Shown piece after piece: positions 54,653-62,622 of a stretch of DNA of 64,000 nucleotides; position 1 is the first letter of the stretch; every line of letters begins with the position of its first letter. Below the pieces are notes generated by a model. That model searched no databases and had not been told where the DNA came from. It saw only the letters and a program-made list of their open reading frames with translations. The translations under genes were made by a program, and so were the position numbers. The stretch comes from Pyrinomonadaceae bacterium (lineage in GTDB: Bacteria; Acidobacteriota; Blastocatellia; Pyrinomonadales; Pyrinomonadaceae): positions 1 to 64,000 of the forward strand of contig JAVEDP010000021.1 of the NCBI GenBank assembly GCA_030841085.1, in the 5' to 3' direction.

Positions 54653-56713
54653 TTGAAAACTAATTCTTACTACAGGCGTTTGATTTGGGCGATGGCGGCG
54701 GTAACTTTGTCACTGTCGTTTCTTGCAAACACAAACGTCACGAAAGGTCAGGATATGTCGGCACAGGAAACGACGCGTGTGCGCGCGCCGGAAATTACCG
54801 GCGGCCGCGGTTGGTTGAATACGGACAAACCGCTTTCGCTCGCAGCGCTCAAAGGCAAAGTCGTGCTGTTGGACTTTTGGACCTATGGTTGCATCAACTG
54901 CATTCACATCATTCCGGATCTCAAAAAGCTCGAACATAAATACGCGAATCAACTCGTAGTGATCGGCGTTCACTCGGCAAAATTTGAAAACGAAAAGGAT
55001 ACCGAGAACATCCGCAGAATTATTTTGCGTTACGAGATCGAGCATCCGGTTTACAACGATGCTGAATTCAAGGTTTGGCAAAGCTACGCCGTGCGCGCCT
55101 GGCCCACCCAATACCTAATTGACCCGTCGGGCTATGTGATTGGAAAGGTTGAAGGCGAAGGCAATGCCGATATTTTGGATCAAACGATCGCAAAGACCGT
55201 CGCCGATTTTCGAAAGCGCGGCGAGCTGAATGAAGAGCCGTTAAAGTTGACGCTCGAACGCGCTAAGGTTGGCGACTTGCCGCTGGCCTTTCCCGGAAAA
55301 ATTCTGGCCGACGCCAAAAATGATCGCCTGTTCATTGCCGACTCAAATCACAATCGCATCGTCATTACAAAACTGGACGGCACCTTGCTGGAAACCGTTG
55401 GCACTGGTGAACGCGGTGCGGCCGATGGCGCTTTCGACAAAGCCACGTTCTACCGGCCGCAGGGTTTGGCGCTTGATGGCGACAACCTTTACGTGGCCGA
55501 CACCGAGAATCACCTGATCAGATTGATAAATCTCAAAACGAAGACGGTTCAAACTGCGGCGGGCACGGGTCAACAGTCGCGTGACTACTTTCTAAAAGGA
55601 CCGGCGCGCACTATCAGCCTGAGTTCACCGTGGGATTTGCAACTGCTCGATCGTCAGCTTTTCATTACCATGGCGGGCATGCATCAGATTTGGAAATTGG
55701 ATCTTGATAAGAATGAGGTTTCAACTTTTGCGGGCTCGGGCCGCGAAGCACGCCTGGATGGACCACTTGCCGACGCCGGTTTTGCGCAGCCTTCGGGTAT
55801 CACAACTGATGGCGAGAAACTTTACATTGCCGATAGCGAATCAAACATCATTCGCGCGATTGATCCCATTGCGGGCGCGGTCGAGACTTTGGTCGGCGGC
55901 GACTTGTTTGAATTTGGCGACGTCGATGGCCGCGGCGATCACGTGCGACTGCAGCATCCGCTAGGCGTCGTTGCTTATGACGGCAAAGTGCTCATTGCCG
56001 ATACTTACAATCACAAAATCAAGGAACTCGATCCGCAAGCGCGCACAGTTAAGAGTTTTCTTGGAACTGGTAAGCCCGGACAGAAGGATGGTTCGACTGC
56101 CGCCTTTTATGAACCTGGCGGCTTGAGCGTGGCCCATGACAAACTTTACATCGCGGACACAAACAATCAGGCCGTCCGCGTTGTTGACTTGAAGACAAAA
56201 CAAACTTCGACGTTGAACATCAAGGGGCTGCAACCGCCAGCTGCGATTGCGGCGAATGGATCGAACGAAAGTGAAGCGGCGCCAAACGCTGAAGAGACGA
56301 AATTGCGGACGCAAACTTTGCGCGCCGCCAGCGATGGCGCGCTCTTGATCTCCGTTGAATTACCGCCCGGCTATCATCTCAATCCGGCGGCGCCGCAACG
56401 TTATCGTGTTTCAGTTGAAAACGGGGAAAAGCAACTGGGACTTATATCCGAATCGCAACTCGGCGCAATTGGTCGTGAAAAAGTTGTAAGCGTTTCCGCT
56501 AAGTCGCTGACGCTGCCTTTGCGAATTCCCTTTCGCACTTATGAACCGGGCGCGGCTGCGTTGCGCGTTCAGCTGACACTCTTTTATTGTCGAGAAGACA
56601 ACACCGGCGTCTGCCGGATTAAGACGCTGGTGTGGCGCGTTCCGGTTGAAGTCGCAAACAATTCAAGTGGCCCGAACGAGATCAGACTGCAAGGCAAGTT
56701 GCTTTCAGAATGA
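54653..56713 (+). CDS. Secreted thioredoxin-NHL repeat protein
   Basis: The product of 686 residues has a signal peptide (MKTNSYYRRLIWAMAAVTLS; cut near VTKGQ). A thioredoxin-like TlpA domain follows at about 45-180, with the redox motif in WTYGCINCIHIIPDLKKLE. NHL beta-propeller repeats are at about 205-510 (ILADAKNDRLFIADSNHNRI; LALDGDNLYVADTENHLIRL; GVVAYDGKVLIADTYNHKIK). A DsbD-alpha-like C-terminal domain ends it (LISVELPPGYHLNPAAP). This matches NHLRC2-like proteins. TTG 54653 gives a basic n-region and is preferred; ATG 54692 is the alternative. Redox substrates are unknown. Confidence 0.88.
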   Translation: MKTNSYYRRLIWAMAAVTLSLSFLANTNVTKGQDMSAQETTRVRAPEITGGRGWLNTDKPLSLAALKGKVVLLDFWTYGCINCIHIIPDLKKLEHKYANQLVVIGVHSAKFENEKDTENIRRIILRYEIEHPVYNDAEFKVWQSYAVRAWPTQYLIDPSGYVIGKVEGEGNADILDQTIAKTVADFRKRGELNEEPLKLTLERAKVGDLPLAFPGKILADAKNDRLFIADSNHNRIVITKLDGTLLETVGTGERGAADGAFDKATFYRPQGLALDGDNLYVADTENHLIRLINLKTKTVQTAAGTGQQSRDYFLKGPARTISLSSPWDLQLLDRQLFITMAGMHQIWKLDLDKNEVSTFAGSGREARLDGPLADAGFAQPSGITTDGEKLYIADSESNIIRAIDPIAGAVETLVGGDLFEFGDVDGRGDHVRLQHPLGVVAYDGKVLIADTYNHKIKELDPQARTVKSFLGTGKPGQKDGSTAAFYEPGGLSVAHDKLYIADTNNQAVRVVDLKTKQTSTLNIKGLQPPAAIAANGSNESEAAPNAEETKLRTQTLRAASDGALLISVELPPGYHLNPAAPQRYRVSVENGEKQLGLISESQLGAIGREKVVSVSAKSLTLPLRIPFRTYEPGAAALRVQLTLFYCREDNTGVCRIKTLVWRVPVEVANNSSGPNEIRLQGKLLSE

Positions 56714-56726
56714 GGCCATTGAACTC

Positions 56727-57038
56727 TTAGTCCGGCGCTTCATCGTTGGCCAAGCGATGTCGCCAATAACCTGGTTCGCGGCTGCAATGCATTACTGCAA
56801 CGATGAGTACGTAGTCCGACTCAATTGTATAAAGGATTCCGTAAGGAAAGACATGGGTGAGGCAGCGATGTACGTCTTCTTCAATTATTGTCCAGCGCTC
56901 AGGGGTTTGCGAGGCTTTTGAAATCGCTTGCTCAATGGCATTTACGAATCGAAAAGACAATGCCGGCCCGCGCTGAGAGTACCAATTTGCAGCCTCCTGA
57001 TAATCTTCAAGCGCCTCTGGATGGAATTTGTATCGCAT
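56727..57038 (-). CDS. ParE/RelE-family toxin 2
   Basis: The 103-residue product has the ParE-type start MRYKFHPEALEDYQEAANWY, the second helix FVNAIEQAISKASQTPERW and the beta region CLTHVFPYGILYTIESDYVL, with IVAVMHCSREPGYWRHRL. It lacks the Arg-rich pattern of RelE mRNA interferases and fits the ParE gyrase-poison branch better. It follows a 76-residue antitoxin on the same strand by 59 bases; this is a larger gap than usual. The target was not tested by sequence alone. Confidence 0.88.
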   Translation of the reverse strand: MRYKFHPEALEDYQEAANWYSQRGPALSFRFVNAIEQAISKASQTPERWTIIEEDVHRCLTHVFPYGILYTIESDYVLIVAVMHCSREPGYWRHRLANDEAPD

Positions 57039-57097
57039 GCTGGCGGGAGATTAGCAGGAATTGAAGATTAAATATGAGGGCTGTGGCCGGCCGGAAA

Positions 57098-57328
57098 TTA
57101 ACGGAGCGAGTCCCGCACTTTGCGAAGGGCTTCCTTGCCGTCGATAGCCTCAACTTTGCCTGAGCGGACCTCATCGCGCCTGCGAATGGCTTCAGTAACC
57201 CAAAGGCGGTCAATCGCACTCAATTCGTCGGCGGCCAGACTCTCCACTAGTCGATCTGCCAGCCTCGCTCTCGATTCGCTCGGCAAGTCCATTGCTTGTT
57301 CGGCGAGTTGTTCCCAATTGGTTGCCAT
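57098..57328 (-). CDS. Addiction-module antitoxin (TIGR02574 type)
   Basis: The 76-residue product matches the putative addiction module component family: MATNWEQLAEQAMDLPSESR, RLADRLVESLAADELSAIDR and WVTEAIRRRDEVRSGKVEAI. The C-terminal DGKEALRKVRDSL is the usual end of this family and probably contacts the toxin. ATG 57328 fits the family; a longer frame to 57370 lacks a ribosome site. With the downstream ParE-like gene it forms the second toxin-antitoxin pair of the window. Confidence 0.88.
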   Translation of the reverse strand: MATNWEQLAEQAMDLPSESRARLADRLVESLAADELSAIDRLWVTEAIRRRDEVRSGKVEAIDGKEALRKVRDSLR

Positions 57329-57476
57329 GTATTGAAGAGTATCGCAAGCACCGGATGGCATCAAGAGCAAGTATCCCTTTGCACATTACCAAGCCTGGTC
57401 CTCGCTTGCTCCTCCTGCCGTGTCACGAGTACCATCAGCTTTCACCCGAAATTCGAATCTCAAAGGAGTCAAAGCC

Positions 57477-58043
57477 GTGGCTGATCAATCAGGAGCACAG
57501 GCCGTGCCTAACAAACCCTTTCTTACTGACATCAAAACGCTCCGCGAACGCGCGCGCAAGCATATCGAACAAGGCGCAGTCACCGAGGGTTATAGCGCGG
57601 ACCGCGACACCGTCGTAAAAATATTGAATGAAGCGCTGGCGACAGAAATCGTTTGCGTGCTGCGCTACAAGCGTCACTATTTCATGGCTTCGGGAATCAA
57701 CGCTGAGAGTGTGGCAACCGAATTTCTGCAACACGCGAATGAAGAGCAGGGACATGCGGATTTGATCGCGCAGCGCATTGTGCAACTCGGCGGCGCGCCT
57801 AACTTCAATCCCGATGGCCTGACAACGCGAAGCCACGCCGAATATGTTGAAGGCGAAACGTTGATAGACATGATCAAGGAAGACCTGGTCGCCGAGCGCA
57901 TCGCCATCGACAGTTATCGAGAGATGATCAACTACGTGAACACCGACGATCCGACCACCCGTCGCATGCTGGAAGGAATTCTGGCGATGGAAGAAGAGCA
58001 TGCCGACGATTTGAACAATCTGCTGGAAAAGATCGGAACCTAG
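57477..58043 (+). CDS. Ferritin-like (bacterioferritin/DPS-type) protein
   Basis: The 188-residue protein is a ferritin-like four-helix bundle. The di-iron Glu and His residues lie in LNEALATEIVCVLRYKRHYF, HANEEQGHADLIAQRIVQLG, EDLVAERIAIDSYREMINYV and AMEEEHADDLNNLLEKIG, in the order E, ExxH, E, ExxH. It should oxidise and store iron or consume peroxide. The start GTG 57477 has AAAGGAG at 57462-57468. The N-terminal 35 residues are a polar extension. It is followed by a terminator-like hairpin and stands alone. Confidence 0.88.
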   Translation: MADQSGAQAVPNKPFLTDIKTLRERARKHIEQGAVTEGYSADRDTVVKILNEALATEIVCVLRYKRHYFMASGINAESVATEFLQHANEEQGHADLIAQRIVQLGGAPNFNPDGLTTRSHAEYVEGETLIDMIKEDLVAERIAIDSYREMINYVNTDDPTTRRMLEGILAMEEEHADDLNNLLEKIGT

Positions 58044-58080
58044 TTTCCCTAATTTGCTTCACTCTAATTGCGAGACCAAC

Positions 58081-58113
58081 GAATCGGCAGGACCATCCAG
58101 GACTTGCCGATTC
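58081..58113 (+). terminator. Hairpin after the ferritin-like gene
   Basis: GAATCGGCA (58081-58089) pairs with TGCCGATTC (58105-58113), 38 bases after the stop. The loop is 15 bases and the 3' side continues TCTGTTTCACAG, so the T tract is poor. The rest of the 296-base gap to the nuclease gene holds no other gene. Confidence 0.5.
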
Positions 58114-58339
58114 TCTGTTTCACAGTATTAGTTTTTCGTGGCAGTGTGTCGCGAGCTGTGATATAGATCCTGCGTCTTTTGCCGCCAAGTTACAAACGTG
58201 CAGGCGATCTCAACGCCGATCGTTTTGATCCTGAAATCAACAGGCTCAGTTCCCAACATGTCCGGCGCCGCCGTCCGACGCTTCCCACGATGCAAGCAGG
58301 CGATGCGGCGTCGCTCATTCACCCTCGAAGGAGAATCTG

Positions 58340-59242
58340 ATGAAAAATGAACGCAGGTTTGAGTTAAGCAAATTCCGAATCGCCGTGGGTTTGCTGGCCC
58401 TGATGCTCTGTGTGCCGTCGCTTTCGCTGGGTTGGGGCGCAGGCGGACATATGATGGTTGCGTCGATCGCCTATAAACGACCTAACCCCAGAGCCAGAGC
58501 TCAGGCTATGGCCCTGCTGGCGCGTGCTATAAACCCTGCTGCCGTTTCCGTAAAGAGTAAGGACTTCGTCAACGCGGCACACTGGGCGGATGATCTGCGG
58601 CCGTTTCCAGAGTTTGATTCCTTTAAGCCGCTGCATTTCATCGATATCCCTTTCGCTACCGACGGCACGATCTTGCCAGCCGGAGTGCCCGAGCCCGACA
58701 ACATCGTCAAAGCGCTGGAAGACAATGTAAATATACTCAAGACCAGCACCGACAAGGATGCGCAAGCTCAGGCGTTTCGTTTGATCATTCACTTCGTCGG
58801 CGATATTCATCAACCGCTTCACTGCTCGACGCGGGTAAGCGCCGCCAATCCGCAAGGCGATCGTGGCGGCAATCTGGTGGCTATCACAGTTGCGGGTAAA
58901 CGAACCAACCTCCACAGCTATTGGGACGGCGGCATCGGAAAGTTCCCCAAGACTGGTCCAAACTTTGCGCCGCCTCCACTGAGCACGATTCCCGCCGCAA
59001 TAGCGCAGGCAAGATTCCGTAACCCAGCCACTGATCCCAGACTGAAGTTGAACGATCCGTTTAACTTTCAAGCGTGGGCTGATGAGAGCTTCGCCCTGGC
59101 CAGGAGCACTGCCTATGACGACATTAGTAACGGCGGGACGCCAACTGCGGCTTACAACCTTAAGGCGTTGAAAGTGGCCCGGCAGCGAGTGGCATGGGGA
59201 GGATATCGACTCGCCGCGCTCTTGAACGCAATTTGGCCGTGA
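58340..59242 (+). CDS. S1/P1-type nuclease, secreted
   Basis: The 300-residue enzyme has a signal peptide (residues 13-31) and the complete trinuclear zinc site of P1-type single-strand nucleases. The mature N-terminal Trp is in LGWGAGGHMMVASIAYK. The ligands follow in NAAHWADDLR, LIIHFVGDIHQPLHCSTRV and GNLVAITVAGKRTNLHSYWD. It cuts single-stranded DNA or RNA at phosphodiester bonds outside the cytoplasm, giving phosphate and nucleosides. GAAGGAGAATCTG precedes ATG 58340. It is a single gene. Confidence 0.93.
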   Translation: MKNERRFELSKFRIAVGLLALMLCVPSLSLGWGAGGHMMVASIAYKRPNPRARAQAMALLARAINPAAVSVKSKDFVNAAHWADDLRPFPEFDSFKPLHFIDIPFATDGTILPAGVPEPDNIVKALEDNVNILKTSTDKDAQAQAFRLIIHFVGDIHQPLHCSTRVSAANPQGDRGGNLVAITVAGKRTNLHSYWDGGIGKFPKTGPNFAPPPLSTIPAAIAQARFRNPATDPRLKLNDPFNFQAWADESFALARSTAYDDISNGGTPTAAYNLKALKVARQRVAWGGYRLAALLNAIWP

Positions 59243-59265
59243 CAATGATTGAGTTGCAAAACAGG

Positions 59266-59327
59266 GTAGTGGAGCAGACTTCAGTCTGTGATTTGCTGGC
59301 AGCCACAGACTAAAGTCTGTGCCACTC
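59266..59327. repeat. Inverted repeat, GTAGCACAGACTTTAGTC family, copy 2
   Basis: GTAGTGGAGCAGACTTCAGT (59266-59285) faces CACAGACTAAAGTCTGTGCC (59304-59323). The arms are imperfect reverse complements over about 24 bases with a short centre. It shares its core with 6498-6613 and with the unit in mutS2 (52314-52343). It begins 24 bases after the nuclease stop. Confidence 0.8.
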
Positions 59328-59430
59328 ATCTGAAGCTAGAAGCAACTCGTTCAATCGCTCGTTATCGGCTTCTTATAACTTCGGTGTAGAATCTGACCAG
59401 TTCACTTCCAAAGTTCTAAAACAATATTGG

Positions 59431-59460
59431 GCGTGATGCTTCTATCAAAAAGCATCACGC
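59431..59460 (+). other. Perfect 11-bp hairpin upstream of the rhomboid gene
   Basis: GCGTGATGCTT (59431-59441) pairs with AAGCATCACGC (59450-59460) around eight bases. It lies 20 bases before the TTG start and has no T run, so it could be a leader structure or weak operator rather than a terminator. Confidence 0.45.
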
Positions 59461-59479
59461 TCGTTAGCGTAAAGACTCT

Positions 59480-60805
59480 TTGCTCAAGAAAACAGACAAC
59501 GGAAATTCAGGACGGCCCACGCTTTGTCGTAACTGCGGAGCAATTGTCGGCGCCGGACAGCAACAGTGCGCTGTTTGTGGGGCTTCGGTAACTCAAGCGC
59601 CCACCCGCCACACGAGTGCAGCTCCGGATAACGAGACGATGCGATTTGCCAGAGCAGTTCTCGATCGACCTTACAAGTTCACCATCATTCTGCTGGTTGC
59701 GAATCTTTTCGTTTTCCTTTTGATGTGGCAATCAAGCGGATTGACGTCGCAGGCTTTGTGGGAGTTTCCCGAGCCGGTGCTGCTGGCTTATGGCGCGAAA
59801 CTAAATAGTCTTATAAACGAACAACATCAATGGTGGCGCTTTGTGACGCCGATGTTTGTGCACGTCAACCTTCCGCACGTCCTAATTAACATGTACAGCT
59901 TGTGGGTGGTTGGTCCATACGTGGAAAAACTTTACGGCTCGGCAAAGTTCATTGTGTTCTGGGTCCTGACTGGAATTGCGGGCGTGGTTGCCAGCTACCT
60001 GACTGTCCGCCCGGCGCTGGCGGTCGGTCCGGGACGTTTCTTATTCAAGAGTTCCGATGTTTTATCCGCGGGCGCGTCCGGCGCGCTGTTTGGTTTGGTA
60101 GGCGTACTGTTTGTTTTTGGCATCAAGTTTCGTCGTGAGTTGCCCGAGGGATTCAAGCGCGCCTTCGGCACGGGCATGCTGCCCATCATCATGATCAATC
60201 TGTTCATCGGTTATCTGGGACGGGGGTTCATCGACAACGCCGCGCATCTCGGCGGCCTGGCGTCCGGAGCGATTCTGGCCCTGGCCGTCGATTATCGCCG
60301 GCCCGGCGAGCAATCGGTGGTTGCAACTGCGTGGCGCATTTTGCAGGTCGCGGCAATCGCACTCGTCGCAGTTAGTTTTCTAAAAACCGTGCAGCACTTC
60401 CCAAATGCGTTGCCCGCGTCGGTGGTCCACAACGAGGCTCCTGCGGTTGATGAGCGGGGGACCAAATACGTCTCTTTCGCGAAGGCAATGAATGACGGTC
60501 AGGACGCTTTCTATTCGGCGTTAAAGGACCATAAGGTCGATCCTATCGATCCAGCTGTGAAGCAATTGGAGACCGCGCCTTCGCTGGATCCAATAGCAGA
60601 TCAAATAAGGGACGGCCTGAAAGCGCTACTCGTCCGAGCGAAAGCCGCGGAAGCAAATGACGCAACTGCAAGAACGAAACAGGAACAACAAAACTTGCTG
60701 ACGCATGACTTCAGCGATTGGAGTAAGCAGTACAACGAGTGGCTCAAGACGACGGGACGCAGTTATGGAATCATTGAGGTGATGCAGTCGCCGTCGCCAA
60801 ATTAG
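59480..60805 (+). CDS. Rhomboid-family intramembrane serine protease with zinc ribbon
   Basis: The 441-residue product has an N-terminal zinc-ribbon (CRNCGAIVGAGQQQCAVCGA, Cys at about 16, 19, 30 and 33). A rhomboid membrane domain spans about 70-275 with the catalytic Ser in LSAGASGALFGLVGVLFVFG and the His in FIDNAAHLGGLASGAILALA. The L1 loop has WWRFVTPMFVHVNLPHVLIN, the usual WR motif. A further helix lies near 290-305 and a soluble C-terminal tail near 310-441. The substrates are unknown. The start is TTG 59480, with no strong ribosome site. Confidence 0.93.
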   Translation: MLKKTDNGNSGRPTLCRNCGAIVGAGQQQCAVCGASVTQAPTRHTSAAPDNETMRFARAVLDRPYKFTIILLVANLFVFLLMWQSSGLTSQALWEFPEPVLLAYGAKLNSLINEQHQWWRFVTPMFVHVNLPHVLINMYSLWVVGPYVEKLYGSAKFIVFWVLTGIAGVVASYLTVRPALAVGPGRFLFKSSDVLSAGASGALFGLVGVLFVFGIKFRRELPEGFKRAFGTGMLPIIMINLFIGYLGRGFIDNAAHLGGLASGAILALAVDYRRPGEQSVVATAWRILQVAAIALVAVSFLKTVQHFPNALPASVVHNEAPAVDERGTKYVSFAKAMNDGQDAFYSALKDHKVDPIDPAVKQLETAPSLDPIADQIRDGLKALLVRAKAAEANDATARTKQEQQNLLTHDFSDWSKQYNEWLKTTGRSYGIIEVMQSPSPN

Positions 60806-60856
60806 CTGTAAAGCAAACAGCAAGCGCCGAACTATTTCGTTGTCGTCGAAGCTCAT

Positions 60857-61576
60857 GTGAAGAGTCACTTGAGCGCGAGTACAAATAGAATGATTGCAAG
60901 AGTGAGCCAAAAGAAAATCGTCCACATCGTAACTATCACGATTGCCGCTGTTTGGATGCTGCAAACGGCGAACGGACAATCGATGGGCAAGGTGGCCGGC
61001 AGGGTAATAGATCCAAAGGGCGCAGTCGTAGTAAGCGCCATCGTCATCGTAAACAGCGAACAAATTAAACAGCGGACCGTCACTAACAACATAGGAGCGT
61101 ACGAGTTTCAGTTACCGCCTGGCCTCTATCACTTAACCACAGACATACCTGGTTATTATCCCTATCGACGATCAACTTTCCGTGTGCAGCCGGCTATCGT
61201 AACGACTATCAACATTGCTCCTGTGTTGCATGTGCTGTCGATTGGCATTGAGGTGACGTCCTCTGGATCCCGCGAACCGATTACTACGGCGCCGTCTGCT
61301 AAATATGAATCCTTTTCTCCATCAGCCTCAGCGCCGCTGGATCTGCTCGTGAGGTTCAACAAACGACGGAAACATCAGAACTGCATTGCGTACACCAGGG
61401 TAATGATCAGCTTTGATAGTCTTACGATCTATGCCGACAGAGCTCGTCTTTGCCCAAACACTCTGCGAGCTCAGGTACAAAATAACGTCGTCGTAGAAAA
61501 TGGTGAGGACTACGTTCGTGCGAACCTTGTGAATATTGAGTTCAAAGACAAAATGCATTTTGAGGTTATTCGCTAG
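60857..61576 (+). CDS. Secreted carboxypeptidase-regulatory-like protein with LptA-like tail
   Basis: The product of up to 239 residues has a signal sequence (HIVTITIAAVWMLQTANGQS). A carboxypeptidase-regulatory-like module follows at about 45-130 (GKVAGRVIDPKGAVVVSAIV, GAYEFQLPPGLYHLTTDIPG). The tail (about 180-239) has ISFDSLTIYADRARLCPNT, then VVVENGEDYVRANLVNIEF, resembling one repeat of an LptA/OstA-type jellyroll; this is inference. GTG 60857 is listed; ATG 60890 would remove 11 residues before the signal and is as likely. It is not similar enough to the two proteins near 34 kb to be a recent copy. Confidence 0.7.
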   Translation: MKSHLSASTNRMIARVSQKKIVHIVTITIAAVWMLQTANGQSMGKVAGRVIDPKGAVVVSAIVIVNSEQIKQRTVTNNIGAYEFQLPPGLYHLTTDIPGYYPYRRSTFRVQPAIVTTINIAPVLHVLSIGIEVTSSGSREPITTAPSAKYESFSPSASAPLDLLVRFNKRRKHQNCIAYTRVMISFDSLTIYADRARLCPNTLRAQVQNNVVVENGEDYVRANLVNIEFKDKMHFEVIR

Positions 61577-61661
61577 ATCGAATCTGCGCCGCGAGCAGGT
61601 GATTCGAAAGAGAGTTCGCAAAATAACAGTTTGCTTTACCAGGACAGGAGAATGAGAAGCG

Positions 61662-62552
61662 ATGGAAATTAAGAAAGTGGGAGTATTGGGTTGCGGCCTA
61701 ATGGGTTCCGGAATCGCGCAGACCGCGGCCGCCGCTGGATTTGAAACAATCGTGCGCGAAGTTTCTGACGATCTAATCGACAAAGGGTTTGGCGGCATCG
61801 AAAAATCGCTGGCCAAGTTTGCCGAGAAAGGCACTATCACGGCCGAGCAGCAAAAGGCGACTCGAGATCGCTTGTCGGGCACCACTTCGTTTAACGATCT
61901 TGCCGACTGCGACATCATTATCGAAGCGATCATCGAAAATATCGAACTGAAAAGAACGACCTACGCCCAGCTCGACGCGATTTGTAAACCGGAAACAATT
62001 TTCGCTTCGAATACGTCGTCAATCTCGATCACGGAAATGATGACTGCGACGTCGCCCGAGCGTCAGAAGCGTTTTGTTGGATTGCATTTCTTCAATCCGG
62101 TGCCGTTGATGAAGCTGGTCGAAGTGGTGCGCACGATTCTGACGGACGAGCAGATTTACGAGCAGGCGATCGAGTTTGGCAAAAAACTCGGCAAGGTGCC
62201 GGTGCGCGCCGGCGACCGGACCGGCTTCATCGTCAATCGGCTGCTGGTTCCGTACATGCTCGATGCCATTCGCGCGCTCGAAGAAGGCGTCGGCTCGATC
62301 GTCGACATTGATACTTCGATGAAGCTAGGTTTGGGTTATCCGATGGGACCGTTCACGCTGGGCGACTTTGTTGGCCTGGATACGACCTACTACATCGCTG
62401 AGATTATGTTTAATGAATTTCGCGAGAAGCGCTTTGCGCCGCCGCCGCTATTGAAACGAATGGTGATGGCGGGTTTGTATGGACGCAAGTCGGGCCGCGG
62501 CTTTTATGACTATGCCGATCCAAAGAATCCTGTTCCCATGAAATTGGTGTAA
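61662..62552 (+). CDS. 3-hydroxyacyl-CoA (3-hydroxybutyryl-CoA) dehydrogenase
   Basis: It oxidises or reduces 3-hydroxyacyl-CoA and acetoacetyl-CoA with NAD(P) in fatty-acid or butyrate-type metabolism. The 296-residue length is that of the single-function enzyme. The Rossmann start is KKVGVLGCGLMGSGIAQTAA. The catalytic region has ASNTSSISITEM and the active-site His/Glu pair in VGLHFFNPVPLMKLVEVVRT. The dimer domain contains TGFIVNRLLVPYMLDAIRAL and LGLGYPMGPFTLGDFVGLDT. The end GLYGRKSGRGFYDY is typical. GGAGAATGAGAAGCG leads the ATG. No other beta-oxidation gene is nearby. Confidence 0.95.
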   Translation: MEIKKVGVLGCGLMGSGIAQTAAAAGFETIVREVSDDLIDKGFGGIEKSLAKFAEKGTITAEQQKATRDRLSGTTSFNDLADCDIIIEAIIENIELKRTTYAQLDAICKPETIFASNTSSISITEMMTATSPERQKRFVGLHFFNPVPLMKLVEVVRTILTDEQIYEQAIEFGKKLGKVPVRAGDRTGFIVNRLLVPYMLDAIRALEEGVGSIVDIDTSMKLGLGYPMGPFTLGDFVGLDTTYYIAEIMFNEFREKRFAPPPLLKRMVMAGLYGRKSGRGFYDYADPKNPVPMKLV

Positions 62553-62561
62553 CCGGAAAGC

Positions 62562-62613
62562 AGCGGGGACATGCCCCCTTCCTGACCCTGAGGTTACCAA
62601 TAACCCTGAGGTT
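62562..62613. repeat. GC-rich REP family, copy 3, with a direct repeat
   Basis: AGCGGGGACATGCCCCCTTC at 62562-62581 matches the family core with an internal palindrome GGGGACATGCCCC. It is followed by the doubled ACCCTGAGGTT (62585-62595 and 62603-62613). It fills the gap between the dehydrogenase stop and the hutF start and may have removed the original hutF N-terminus. Confidence 0.7.
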
Positions 62614-62622
62614 CCCAACAAC

